A DNA stretch of 45,555 nt from Pseudomonas lactucae (GCF_016937615.1 NZ_JAFHKI010000099.1:1-45555); one strand, 5' to 3'; shown: positions 26,671 to 35,087, counted from the first letter of the stretch. Numbers and translations: made by a program. Notes: a model not told the origin generated them from the letters alone.

Positions 26671-26742
26671 ATCCATCCTTGATCGTAGAAAGCTCCAAAT
26701 CTAGCTGGCATCGAGGCTAAAAGCCATCACCAAGGTGATCAG

Positions 26743-27195
26743 CTACTTTCGTGCATTCGCAGATAATGCCTTGCACATGTAGCAAGCCGAGCCAGGGCAA
26801 AGCCCCATGAACTGCTCCGTCTGAGAAATCAGAGGCGGCGCAGAGCCTCGTTGATTTGCTGCATAGCCCTGCTGCTCAAAAAAGCCTGACGCAGTTGTTG
26901 TCAGCAAATGAAATCGAGCGATTCCCTGCTCGGCGGCTTTCGCTTCAATGACCCGAAGCACCGCGACACCGACCCCCTTCGATCTGTATGTCGACACTAC
27001 GACCAGAGAACGCAACAACCCGTCCGTACCATGCGTTTCGAATCCTCCCCATGCGACCGTCTCACTGTCCAGTGTGAACTCAAAAAAGGTTCGGCCTGGA
27101 AGATCAATATCGTCTGCTGGAAGGTCAGCAGATTTCAGCGCATCGCGAAAGCGCTGCGACTGCCCACCGGCTATTTCCGTTGCCTGGATCATCAT
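26743..27195 (-). CDS. arsN2: Arsenic resistance N-acetyltransferase ArsN2
   Basis: A 150-residue GNAT acetyltransferase. The acetyl-CoA loop is STYRSKGVGVAVLRVIEAKA; the C-terminal signature LLTTTASGFFEQQGY, then APPLISQTEQFMGLCPGSAC is what I recall as characteristic of ArsN2 proteins in arsenic operons. The related ArsN1 acetylates the organoarsenical antibiotic arsinothricin; the ArsN2 substrate is less certain. Start ATG 27195 is supported by GAGGGGG a few bases upstream; the frame extends upstream to 27273 but without comparable signal. It is divergent from the arsC-arsR-arsB operon and shares its control region. Confidence 0.82.
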   Translation of the reverse strand: MMIQATEIAGGQSQRFRDALKSADLPADDIDLPGRTFFEFTLDSETVAWGGFETHGTDGLLRSLVVVSTYRSKGVGVAVLRVIEAKAAEQGIARFHLLTTTASGFFEQQGYAANQRGSAPPLISQTEQFMGLCPGSACYMCKALSANARK

Positions 27196-27271
27196 ATCCC
27201 CCTCCATCCTCTCATCTCCGTTATGCCTACACGCATGGAGCGTTAGGGCACATGCCGAAACAGCAGACATC

Positions 27272-27310
27272 ATATTCGCTTTACCGAATATTCGCCAAAG
27301 CGTATATTCG
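27272..27310 (+). promoter_or_regulatory. ars operon promoter and ArsR operator candidate
   Basis: TTTACC (27280-27285) and TATATT (27303-27308) are spaced 17 bp and fit a sigma-70 promoter firing toward arsC. Between them lies the perfect palindrome CGAATATTCG (27285-27294). The heptamer ATATTCG occurs three times, at 27272, 27288 and 27304, exactly 16 bp apart, and covers both promoter elements. This is a good candidate for the ArsR operator that also governs the divergent arsN2. Confidence 0.65.
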
Positions 27311-27336
27311 ATTTTCCATATGTATCGAGCTCCACC

Positions 27337-27759
27337 ATGAGCCCTGCTATCAACGTGCTTTTCGTGTGCGTTGCCAACTCAGCCCGCTCCCTGCTTGCAG
27401 AGGCTTTGCTGCGGCACACCGACCCGCGCTTCGAGGCCTTCAGCGCAGGATCTGAACCGTCTGAGGTTGATCTGCGCACGACTCAAGCATTGGAGGCGGT
27501 TGGAGTCGATGCAACGGGCCTGCGCAGCAAGTCCATCAGCGAGTTTCAAGCTGATCGATTTGATTACGTAATCACTCTTTGTGATAAATCCGCAAGCGAA
27601 TGCCTACCAATGCCCAGCGCAGGTGAAGTCATTGCCTGGGATTTTCCTGACCCAGTAACCAGCGATGATCCTGGCGCATTTCGCCATACGCTCCACGACA
27701 TCCACGAGCGCATCAAGCTCTTCGTTTTGGTCAAGACCAAACACCTGGAGGATCTATGA
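27337..27759 (+). CDS. arsC: Arsenate reductase/LMW phosphatase-family protein
   Basis: A 140-residue low-molecular-weight protein tyrosine phosphatase-fold protein. The P-loop CVANSARS (about residues 11-18) gives the C-x5-R catalytic site, LCDKSASEC supplies two further Cys seven apart, as in thioredoxin-coupled arsenate reductases, and DFPDP carries the general-acid Asp. It likely reduces arsenate to arsenite in the cytoplasm. It is the first gene after the ars promoter and overlaps arsR by four bases (ATGA). It is one of three arsenate reductase candidates in this cluster, and differs clearly from the LMW-type copy at 29437. Confidence 0.82.
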   Translation: MSPAINVLFVCVANSARSLLAEALLRHTDPRFEAFSAGSEPSEVDLRTTQALEAVGVDATGLRSKSISEFQADRFDYVITLCDKSASECLPMPSAGEVIAWDFPDPVTSDDPGAFRHTLHDIHERIKLFVLVKTKHLEDL

Positions 27760-28112
27760 CAGAACCCATGAACCCCACCACTTTATTCAAGTGCCTGTCG
27801 GATGACACCCGAGCAAAAATTTCGCTGCTCGTCGTGAGTGAAGGCGAGTTATGTGTCTGCGAGCTGACAGCCGCTCTTGAGATGAATCAGCCCAAAATTT
27901 CTCGTCACTTGGCGCTGCTTCGTTCAGCAGGCTTGCTGATGGATCGTCGCCAGGGTCAGTGGGTGTACTACCGCCTGAATCCCGATTTGCCTGCGTGGGT
28001 AACTGCGGTTTTGAAAGAAGTCGTAGACGCCAATCAGCAATGGCTGGAAACCGAGACTAAACGCCTCTGCGGTATGAACGAACGTCCGATCAACCAGGCC
28101 GTGTGCAGCTGA
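27756..28112 (+). CDS. arsR: ArsR-family arsenite-responsive repressor
   Basis: A 118-residue winged-helix repressor. The metal site ELCVCEL at residues 31-37, with Cys33 and Cys35, matches the As(III)/Sb(III) site of classical ArsR, and the recognition helix is in MNQPKISRHLALLRSAGLLM. Arsenite binding would release it from the operator between arsN2 and arsC. It is translationally coupled to arsC upstream and followed after 24 bases by arsB. An in-frame ATG four codons on (MNPTT) is an alternative start. Confidence 0.95.
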   Translation: MTEPMNPTTLFKCLSDDTRAKISLLVVSEGELCVCELTAALEMNQPKISRHLALLRSAGLLMDRRQGQWVYYRLNPDLPAWVTAVLKEVVDANQQWLETETKRLCGMNERPINQAVCS

Positions 28113-28136
28113 TTCACGCCCAACCGGATTAACGAA

Positions 28137-29420
28137 ATGCTGATTGCCGTATTGATATTTATCGCCACCATCGTGCTCGTTATCTGGCAGCCCAAGGGGC
28201 TCGGAGTTGGTTGGAGTGCCACGTTGGGTGCCATCGTGGCGTTGCTGGCAGGCGTCGTTACTCTTGCCGACATACCAGAGGTTTGGCGCATAGTCTGGAA
28301 CGCTACCGGAACGTTCATCGCGGTCATTATTATTAGTCTGTTGCTTGATGAGGCAGGCTTTTTCAAATGGGCTGCGTTGCATGTGGCCCGATGGGGAGGC
28401 GGGAGCACCCGCAAGCTGTTCGCATTTATCGTCCTGCTGGGCGCAGTGGTGTCGGCCCTGTTCGCCAATGACGGAGCAGCATTGATCCTCACACCCATTG
28501 TGATCGCGATGTTGCTGGCGCTGCGTTTTTCTCCTGCTGCTACGTTGGCGTTCGTTATGGCAGCCGGTTTTATCGCCGATACGGCGAGCTTACCGCTGGT
28601 GGTTTCCAACCTGGTCAACATCGTTTCTGCCGACTACTTCGATATCGGCTTCAACGAATATGCTTCGATCATGGTGCCGGTAAACATCGTCAGCGTGGCG
28701 GCGACATTAGCCATGTTGCTGTGGTTTTTCCGCAAAGATTTACCAAAGACCTATGACCTCAACCAACTGGACAATCCGGACGAGGCGATCCACGACCGGG
28801 CCACTTTTGTAGCTGGTTGGTGGGTGCTGGCACTACTGCTGATCGGGTTCTTTGTCATTGAGCCATTGGGGGTGCCAATCAGCGCCATTGCAGCGGTCTG
28901 TGCATTCATTCTTTACGTCATCGCGGCTCGTGGTCACGCCATCAACACAGGCAAGGTGCTCAAAGAGGCGCCATGGCAGGTGGTGATTTTTTCTTTGGGT
29001 ATGTACCTGGTTGTTTATGGCCTGAAGAACGCCGGCCTGACCGACCACATCGCGCAGATCCTGAACGTGTTCGCCGGTTATGGCGTTTGGGGTGCGTCCC
29101 TTGGTACAGGTCTGCTGACAGCGTTGCTGTCTTCGATCATGAACAACATGCCCACCGTTCTGGTAGGCGCCTTATCCATTCATGCCGCCGAAGTCGATGG
29201 TGTAGTCCAGCAAGCGATGATTTACGCCAACATCATCGGCTGCGATTTGGGCCCGAAGATCACCCCAATTGGGAGCTTGGCAACTCTGTTGTGGCTGCAC
29301 GTGCTCGCCCGGAAAAATATAACGATCAGCTGGAGTTACTACTTCAAGACCGGGATCGTGCTGACCGTGCCCATCCTCGTCGCCACATTGTCCGCCCTGG
29401 CACTGCGCCTCAGTTTTTGA
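28137..29420 (+). CDS. arsB: Arsenite efflux pump ArsB
   Basis: A 427-residue inner-membrane carrier with about twelve hydrophobic segments, full length for ArsB. Recognisable blocks include FFKWAALHVARWGGGSTRKL, SALFANDGAALILTPIVIAM and the C-terminal LLSSIMNNMPTVLVGALSIH and GCDLGPKITPIGSLATLLWL. It exports arsenite and antimonite, driven by proton motive force when no ArsA is present; no arsA is seen here. It lies immediately after arsR, and 16 bases before the second arsC. Confidence 0.96.
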   Translation: MLIAVLIFIATIVLVIWQPKGLGVGWSATLGAIVALLAGVVTLADIPEVWRIVWNATGTFIAVIIISLLLDEAGFFKWAALHVARWGGGSTRKLFAFIVLLGAVVSALFANDGAALILTPIVIAMLLALRFSPAATLAFVMAAGFIADTASLPLVVSNLVNIVSADYFDIGFNEYASIMVPVNIVSVAATLAMLLWFFRKDLPKTYDLNQLDNPDEAIHDRATFVAGWWVLALLLIGFFVIEPLGVPISAIAAVCAFILYVIAARGHAINTGKVLKEAPWQVVIFSLGMYLVVYGLKNAGLTDHIAQILNVFAGYGVWGASLGTGLLTALLSSIMNNMPTVLVGALSIHAAEVDGVVQQAMIYANIIGCDLGPKITPIGSLATLLWLHVLARKNITISWSYYFKTGIVLTVPILVATLSALALRLSF

Positions 29421-29436
29421 ATCAAGGAATCGTCTG

Positions 29437-29907
29437 ATGAAAGTCTTGTTCATGTGCACCCACAACAGCTGCCGCAGCATTCTGTCCGAGGCGCTTTTCA
29501 ACCACTTGGCGCCTGAGGGTATAGAAGCCGTCAGCTCAGGAAGCTTTCCCAGTGGCCGGGTGAATCAACGGGCATTGCAAACGCTGGAGGCGACGGGTAT
29601 CTCCACGGCGGGCTTGAGCAGCAAGGCTTCGGATGCTTTTGAAGGCTCGCCTCCCGACATTGTGATCACTGTCTGTGACCGGGCTGCGGGTGAGGCATGC
29701 CCAATCTTCTTTGGGCCAGCTTTGAAGGCGCATTGGGGTCTGGCCGACCCGTCTGACGCTAGCGGTTCGGAAGCCGAGATCAGCGCAGCTTTTAAAACTA
29801 CACTCGCCAAAATTCACGAGCGCGTGAGCGCATTTCTTGCGCTGCCACTGAAGACCATCAGCGCTGAACAGTTGAAAGCTGAACTGAACCGCATCGGTTC
29901 GCTTTAA
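29437..29907 (+). CDS. arsC: Arsenate reductase ArsC, thioredoxin-linked LMW-PTP type
   Basis: A 156-residue arsenate reductase. The catalytic loop CTHNSCRS (residues 7-14) is followed by VCDRAAGEACP with the resolving Cys pair and by GLADPSDASG with the general-acid Asp. This is the usual partner of ArsB in Pseudomonas ars operons. AAGGA lies eight bases before ATG 29437. A GC-rich imperfect hairpin (about 29922-29944) separates it from arsH and may tune downstream expression. Confidence 0.94.
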   Translation: MKVLFMCTHNSCRSILSEALFNHLAPEGIEAVSSGSFPSGRVNQRALQTLEATGISTAGLSSKASDAFEGSPPDIVITVCDRAAGEACPIFFGPALKAHWGLADPSDASGSEAEISAAFKTTLAKIHERVSAFLALPLKTISAEQLKAELNRIGSL

Positions 29908-29954
29908 AGATCAACCGAGGCGGCACCCAACCAGGCGCCGCCGTAGGAGTTTAT

Positions 29955-30668
29955 ATGCAAGACGCATTGCCGAACGTACACGCCGACCTGATCGACATTC
30001 CGTCGCTGGAGCAACTGTCGCCTCGCACGCCTTCGCTCCATAAACCTCGCATTCTTCTGCTGTATGGATCAACGCGAGAGCGCTCATTTAGCCGATTAGT
30101 CACGCAAGAGGCGGCACGCCTGTTGAATGAGTTTGGTGCTGAAACCAAGATCTTTGACCCATCGGGTCTGCCGCTTCCGGATGACGCTCCCGATACACAT
30201 CCAAAGGTCTCTGAGCTGCGCGAGCTGATGCAATGGTCTGAGGGACAGGTGTGGTGCTCCCCTGAGCGTCACGGCTCCATGAGCGCAGTATTCAAAGCCC
30301 AAATTGACTGGGTTCCGCTGGCGATAGGTGCTGTACGACCTACGCAGGGCAAAACCCTAGCTGTGATGCAGGTCTGTGGCGGCTCCCAATCCTTCAACGT
30401 GGTTAACCAACTGCGGGTACTTGGACGGTGGATGCGGATGTTTACCATCCCTAACCAGTCTTCCGTGGCCAAGGCGTTCACCGAGTTCGATGAAGCAGGC
30501 CGTATGAAACCGTCCTCGTACTACGACCGACTGGTGGACGTGATGGAGGAGTTGATGAAGTTCACGCTGCTGTTGCGGGATCGCCAGGATTATTTGGTTG
30601 ATCGGTACTCCGAGCGTAAAGAGTCCGCCGAAGAGCTTTCCAAGCGCGTCAACCAGCGCTCCATCTAA
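29955..30668 (+). CDS. arsH: NADPH-dependent organoarsenical oxidase ArsH
   Basis: A 237-residue flavoprotein of the NADPH:FMN reductase family. The FMN phosphate loop LLLYGSTRERSFSRLVTQEA (about residues 33-52), then WCSPERHGSMSAVFKAQIDW and VCGGSQSFNVVNQLR, are diagnostic of ArsH. Known members oxidise trivalent methyl- and aromatic arsenicals to less toxic pentavalent forms. AGGAG stands about six bases before ATG 29955. It lies between two arsC genes in the same operon. Confidence 0.96.
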   Translation: MQDALPNVHADLIDIPSLEQLSPRTPSLHKPRILLLYGSTRERSFSRLVTQEAARLLNEFGAETKIFDPSGLPLPDDAPDTHPKVSELRELMQWSEGQVWCSPERHGSMSAVFKAQIDWVPLAIGAVRPTQGKTLAVMQVCGGSQSFNVVNQLRVLGRWMRMFTIPNQSSVAKAFTEFDEAGRMKPSSYYDRLVDVMEELMKFTLLLRDRQDYLVDRYSERKESAEELSKRVNQRSI

Positions 30669-30688
30669 CGTCAGCACGAGGAAGCGAT

Positions 30689-31111
30689 ATGAGCCAGATC
30701 ACGATTTACCACAACCCCGAATGCAGCACTTCTCGAAATACCTTGGAGCTGATCCGTAATAGCGGGGAAGAACCGACGGTTATCGAGTACCTGAAGACCC
30801 CGCCTGATCGCACCACACTTGCCAGGCTCATCGGGGATACGGGTATCGGGGTGCGGGCTCTTTTGCGTATCAAAGGCACTCCGTACGAAGAGCTGGGATT
30901 GGGCGATGCATCGCTGACGAACGAACAGCTCATCGATGCCATGATGGCTCACCCTATCCTAATCAATCGCCCCATCGTCGTGACGCCTTTGGGGACGCGT
31001 TTGTGTCGTCCGTCAGAAGCTGTGCTCGAGTTGTTACCGCAAGAGCAGCGTGGGAGTTTCGTCAAAGAGGACGGCCAAGTGGTCATTGATGAGCACGGTC
31101 GCAGAGTCTGA
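30689..31111 (+). CDS. arsC: Arsenate reductase ArsC, glutaredoxin-linked type
   Basis: A 140-residue thioredoxin-fold arsenate reductase of the E. coli plasmid R773 type. The active-site Cys lies in YHNPECSTSRNTLELI (about residue 12); arginines of the arsenate site are expected in the conserved RIKGTPYEELGL, NRPIVVTPLGTRLCRPSEAV blocks, both present. It uses glutathione and glutaredoxin, unlike the two LMW-type reductases upstream. GAGGAAG precedes ATG 30689. It is followed by arsO in the same direction. Confidence 0.95.
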   Translation: MSQITIYHNPECSTSRNTLELIRNSGEEPTVIEYLKTPPDRTTLARLIGDTGIGVRALLRIKGTPYEELGLGDASLTNEQLIDAMMAHPILINRPIVVTPLGTRLCRPSEAVLELLPQEQRGSFVKEDGQVVIDEHGRRV

Positions 31112-31154
31112 TACGACAACGGTGAGATGCCGCAATTGAGCCTGGAGGATGCTG

Positions 31155-32222
31155 GTGAGTCAAAATTCGAAACTTGATGTTGTGGTCATTGGCGGTGGAC
31201 AATCCGCGCTGACAGTCGCCTATTTTTTGAAGCGGTCAGGCTTGTCTTACGTGCTGCTCGATGCGGAGTCTGCACCAGGAGGTGCCTGGCGGCACGGCTG
31301 GGATTCGCTGCGACTCTTCTCTCCATCGGCATGGAGCTCGATTGCGGGCTGGCCGATGCCTGCCGTATCAGAAGAAACGCCTCACCGTGACGATGTTATC
31401 GACTATCTGACTCTGTACGAGCGTCGATATGACTTCCCCATCATCCGATCCACCAGGGTGACCCGTGTCGAAAAAATCGAAGAAGGATTACGGGTTGTCT
31501 CCGGGGATGGAAACTGGGATGCCAAGGCGGTTATCAGTGCAACAGGCACCTGGAGCCGGCCATTTACCCCTAGCTATGCCGGACAGGAGTTGTTCGTAGG
31601 GCAGCAGCTTCATTCCGCTCATTACGTTGGGCCGGATGAGTTTGAGGGGAAAACCGTCCTTGTCGTGGGTGGTGGCAACTCGGGAGCCCAGATTTACGCC
31701 GAGGTTTCTAAAGTGGCTCAGGCAATCTGGGTAACTCAAGAGGCCCCAAAGTTTCTACCTGATGAGGTTGATGGGCGCGTCCTGTTCGAACGAGCTACTG
31801 CTCGATTGAAGGCGCAACAGGAAGGTGTCGAGCCTGAACAACCCGCTGGGGGGCTGGGCGACATCGTAATGGTGCCATCGGTGAAGGACGCTCGTGAACG
31901 CGGTGTATTGAGCGCAGTACGGCCATTCACGCACTTCACTTCAACAGGCGTTGTTTGGTCATCAGGAGACGAAACAGCGGTGGATGTCGTCATCTGGTGC
32001 ACTGGGTTTTCTCCAGCGCTCGACCACCTGAACAGCCTGGGCATTGTAGGCCAGGATGGCAAAGTGGCTGTGAACGAAAACCGGAGTGTTGCTTCACCCA
32101 ATCTGTGGCTGTTGGGATACGGCGATTGGACGGGGCTCGCCTCTGCGACATTGATCGGAGTAACCCGCACCGCTCGAGATGTAGTCAAGCAAGTGCAAAC
32201 GTATCTCACAGGCGGAGTCTGA
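31155..32222 (+). CDS. arsO: ArsO-type flavin-dependent monooxygenase
   Basis: A 355-residue FAD/NAD(P)H enzyme. The FAD-binding motif VVVIGGGQSALTVAYFLKRS is at the N terminus, and a second Rossmann motif VLVVGGGNSGAQI near residue 165 binds NADPH, as in flavin monooxygenases. The family is recurrent in ars operons and named ArsO; its arsenical substrate is not firmly established. GTG 31155 is preferred since GGAGG (31144-31148) lies six bases upstream; ATG 31149 would abut the Shine-Dalgarno. Its end overlaps the convergent arsN1 by 17 bases. Confidence 0.9.
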   Translation: MSQNSKLDVVVIGGGQSALTVAYFLKRSGLSYVLLDAESAPGGAWRHGWDSLRLFSPSAWSSIAGWPMPAVSEETPHRDDVIDYLTLYERRYDFPIIRSTRVTRVEKIEEGLRVVSGDGNWDAKAVISATGTWSRPFTPSYAGQELFVGQQLHSAHYVGPDEFEGKTVLVVGGGNSGAQIYAEVSKVAQAIWVTQEAPKFLPDEVDGRVLFERATARLKAQQEGVEPEQPAGGLGDIVMVPSVKDARERGVLSAVRPFTHFTSTGVVWSSGDETAVDVVIWCTGFSPALDHLNSLGIVGQDGKVAVNENRSVASPNLWLLGYGDWTGLASATLIGVTRTARDVVKQVQTYLTGGV

Positions 32223-32786
32223 TAGCGCGCCCTGAACAGTCGAGTGAGCCTACAGTGATGCGACTCCAAGCTCGGGAAGAGAATAGAGTCGCCTGGCAAA
32301 GGCCGAGCCGCCAGTAGCCGACGTCGTGCCATTTTCCAAGCTTGAACCCTACCTCTGGATATGTGCCGATGTGGGTGAACCCTAGCGATTCGTGCAGCCC
32401 CACGCTGCTTTCATTGGGCTGCGCAATTCCAGCGTAAGCGGCGCGAAACCGCTGACTCTCAAGTATCGGAAGCAGAGACTTATAAAGTTTGCGGCCAACA
32501 TCCTGATGGCGAACCGATTCGGCTATGTACACCGTCACGTCAACAGCCCATCGGTAGGCTGCACGTGCACATGCTGGCTTGCGTATGCGTAGCCCTTGAT
32601 CTCACCACCCTCTTCAGCCACAAGGTAGGGATATGTCTGAAGTGTCGTCGCTATCCGCTGAGAAATCTCCTCAACGCTTGGCGGGGTCTCTTCGAAGGAG
32701 ATCGCCGTGTTCGAAACTATGACGGCATAAATGCGCTGTATGGCTTCTGCATCTGCTGCTGTCACCGTACGGATTTTCAAAGCCAT
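32206..32786 (-). pseudogene. arsN1: Arsinothricin N-acetyltransferase ArsN1-like gene, interrupted by a one-base deletion
   Basis: A GNAT protein related to phosphinothricin acetyltransferase. The N-terminal part (32786 to about 32560) reads IRTVTAADAEAIQRIYA, ISFEETPPSVEEI and KGYAYASQH. The C-terminal part continues in another frame as TVYIAESVRHQDVGRKLYKS, NESSVGLHESLGFTHIGTYP and KLGKWHDVGYW, all strongly PAT/ArsN1-like. One missing base near 32555-32562 separates them; repair gives the expected AAYRWAVDV bridge. The C terminus carries about 25 extra residues after GYWRLGL, overlapping arsO. ArsN1 confers resistance to arsinothricin, so with arsH and arsO this would extend the cluster to organoarsenicals. 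It is inactive as sequenced unless the break is an error. Confidence 0.82.
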
Positions 32787-32810
32787 GTAGCTAGCAATTG
32801 GTTTCCTGCC

Positions 32811-32969
32811 ATGGACGACAGCGCACTAATGCCGCTGCTTTCGAAGCTGGTGCCCGAAGACCGTGCGGGCGCTGAGGCTTATCTTCAAAGCGTTACCGAG
32901 AAAGCCATGGCAATGTCCAAGGAGAGTAGCAGCATTTATTGGTACTACGGCGCGCGCTCACTCAAATAG
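32811..32969 (+). CDS. Possible small ORF or gene fragment
   Basis: An open frame of 52 residues from ATG 32811, starting MDDSALMPLLSKLVPEDRAG and ending YWYYGARSLK. It is the 3' part of a longer open frame that runs antisense through arsN1. The sequence has plausible helix composition, but no ribosome binding site and no family I recognise. It may be the tail of a gene cut off when the island was assembled. Confidence 0.25.
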   Translation: MDDSALMPLLSKLVPEDRAGAEAYLQSVTEKAMAMSKESSSIYWYYGARSLK

Positions 32970-33254
32970 CGCGACAGCAGGCCCTTAGCAATTGTCGCAA
33001 GGCGACTGGCAATCCCTGCCGGCTCGTTGCGCAAAATATGGAATTAATAGATGGCTGGCAAGATGTGGTTTCCCCATCTAGGCAATGACGAGCTGTTTGG
33101 CGCAGCGACTAGATCTCAACCCACGTATTGACTGCGGGTCTGGATAGATGACTTGGCCGGACGCTTACACTCCGCCGGCCCCACCCTCAGTAGCGGCACC
33201 AACATCATGCCGAACTGAAGAAAGCTTTGGGCCTGGTGTCGCCGGTTGCGACAG
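32970..33254. other. Non-coding stretch at the right side of the ars island
   Basis: About 285 bases with no open frame of note in any direction and no recognisable repeat. It lies between the small fragment at 32811 and LysR debris. Its last 50 bases may be the eroded HTH segment of the LysR pseudogene that follows. Confidence 0.4.
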
Positions 33255-34032
33255 ATGGCCCTGCGCCTGTTGCACCGAACTACAGGCAAGCTATCGATGA
33301 CGACCGAAGGGAAGCGCTACTACATCGAAGCCCTTCGTGTTCTTGACGCCATCGACGAGGCCGAATCGGTGGTCCGGCGAAAACGAGCTCCGTGATTTGA
33401 TGCGCGTGAATTGCTAGATGGTCGTCGGTTTTCTGCATGTGCAGCGGTACCCGCATCTGAATGTTGAATTGCATCTGTCCGACAAATACGTCGATCTACT
33501 CGCAGAGCGCTTCGACTTGGCCGTGCGCGTGAGTAACCTGAAGAGCAACATGCTCATTGCACGACAGGTCGGCGTATCCGAGCGCGCCGTTTTCGCCAGC
33601 ACCGAATACCTCGAACGTCATGGCGAGCCTCACACTCCACAAGACTTGATGAACCATGAGTGCATACTCAACACCCGTTTGCCCAACGGAGGTCTCTGGC
33701 CTTTCGTTGGCAACGAGATCAACATAACGGGTCGGTACCGCCTCAACAACCACGAGGCAATTGTGAGCGCCGTATGCCAGGGTATCGGCATCGGCCTTGC
33801 TCCCGTCTGGATCTTTGAAGAATATCTTCGCGCAGGTCGCGTGAAGGCGCTGCTTCCCTGTCATCCGCTTCCCACTGCTGAAGTCCACCTACTATATTCG
33901 GTGCCCAGACTGGTAGCCAAACGGACGCGGATATTCATGGATGCAATCGCCACTGCTTTCGCGGGAAAGACATGCATGCAACCCGGATACCTCGATAGGC
34001 TTCGAAACTCCGGTGCCGCTCAGCTTGAGTAA
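33255..34032 (+). pseudogene. Decayed LysR-family regulator
   Basis: Two pieces of one LysR gene remain. From 33255 the frame reads RLLHRTTGKLSMTTEGKRYY then IEALRVLDAIDEAESVV, the segment that follows the LysR helix-turn-helix, and stops at 33395. In another frame from about 33418 comes the effector domain: VQRYPHLNVELHLSDKYVDL, LAERFDLAVRVSNLKSNMLI, CQGIGIGLAPVWIFEEYLRA, to the natural end at 34032. The DNA-binding helices and the linker between the pieces are missing, so a deletion plus frameshift is required and no sequencing error of one base would restore it. Confidence 0.78.
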
Positions 34033-34335
34033 TACAACGTAACGTTGGCGCTCAGCTCTCTTCAATCACACAACTGATTTGTCAGAATCCCGGAGTTTTT
34101 CGCGATGACTGTGCTTTCCGAATACTCGACAGAAATTGCCTGGTCTGGCGGTTGGATCTCAGACAGATGACGCGACATGTTGACGGCGCCGTTGCCGCCG
34201 TTTGCTTCATCTTGGCACGCGCAGATTTACGCGTAGTCCACGTAGTGATTCCGGGGCTTTGCACGAGCTCATGCCGGCTCCTTGTGATGGACAGACCGTC
34301 GGGAGCCGACAGCCTACTATCCGGAAACCTGCGGT
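34033..34335. other. Non-coding stretch between LysR debris and a secreted-protein gene
   Basis: About 300 bases without a credible gene on either strand. A short minus frame at 34082-34264 has no ribosome binding site or family resemblance. I find no direct repeat matching the left end of the island near the integrase, so the right junction cannot be placed. Confidence 0.4.
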
Positions 34336-34890
34336 TTACTTGCCCAGAATGTTTTTCAACGCAGCGGTATGGCCGGCCGGGTCGTTTACGCTGGACATCA
34401 CTTCGATGATGGTGATGTTCTGATCGCTCATCGTCATCAACGAGGCCACCAGTAGTTTCAGGCCGTTAAAATCGTCGGTGCCGTCCAGGCGGTACATCTT
34501 CAAGCCGTTCACTTGAATGGTCTTCTCTCCGGTCATGCGAAAGTTGGGTGACGCGGCCTGCTGCTTTTCCTTCAAGGTATCCACGGCAAGGCGAAACGCG
34601 GCGTCCGGGGTGGTGCCCGCAGTCGTTGCCGGACCTTCGGTAACGATGATGGCCCGCTCGCTTGTCGGATCGAAGTACATCGTGCCGCCGTGCTCGCTGT
34701 TCAAGGTACGGGCCTCGACGCCTTTCAGCACGAACTTCAGCTTGCCGCCTGCCAGGGACACCGATCGCGCGTCCGATGCCGCCGTAGCGGTATTTTCAGG
34801 CGCAACAGCAACTGCCATGGTGGCCGCGCCGCTCAAGGCAGCAAGCACGCACAAGGAACGGGTCCAACCCAACAGCAAATGCTTCGACAT
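34336..34890 (-). CDS. Secreted or periplasmic protein of unknown function
   Basis: A 184-residue exported protein. The N terminus (MSKHLLLGWTRSLCVLAALS) with a long Ala-rich hydrophobic segment is a Sec signal peptide, likely cleaved near residue 30. The mature part is one alpha/beta domain (KLKFVLKGVEARTLNSEHGG, YRLDGTDDFNGLKLLVASLM) reminiscent of DcrB/DUF1795-type periplasmic proteins, though I am not sure of that family. It ends AALKNILGK. ATG 34890 has AAAGG upstream; the frame also allows ATG 34911. A similar C-terminal peptide is encoded about 75 bases upstream of its start, evidence of an eroded tandem copy. Confidence 0.7.
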   Translation of the reverse strand: MSKHLLLGWTRSLCVLAALSGAATMAVAVAPENTATAASDARSVSLAGGKLKFVLKGVEARTLNSEHGGTMYFDPTSERAIIVTEGPATTAGTTPDAAFRLAVDTLKEKQQAASPNFRMTGEKTIQVNGLKMYRLDGTDDFNGLKLLVASLMTMSDQNITIIEVMSSVNDPAGHTAALKNILGK

Positions 34891-34963
34891 TGATAACGCC
34901 TTTGTTTTCAAGCCGGCGAATACCGACGGCCTATCGCGCGAACAGACTAGCTTACTTGCCTGC

Positions 34964-35035
34964 TCACTTGCCCAGGATGTTGTTCACAGCCGCAGCGTGT
35001 CGCTTATCTTTGCGGAGTTATCATGTCGAATACAC
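34964..35035 (-). pseudogene. C-terminal remnant of a paralogue of the adjacent secreted protein
   Basis: The minus strand before the stop at 34964 reads RHAAAVNNILGK, stop, matching GHTAALKNILGK, stop at the end of the neighbouring gene. One base restored upstream gives DNSAKDKRHAAAVNNILGK. The rest of the copy is not recognisable before the glnA-like gene ends at 35088. This indicates an ancient tandem duplication, or deletion between two copies, leaving about 20-25 codons. Confidence 0.5.
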
Positions 35036-35087
35036 AGCAGCCGGTGCCGTCAGCGGTGTATTTCAACGCCCGCTGACGGGCCACCAT

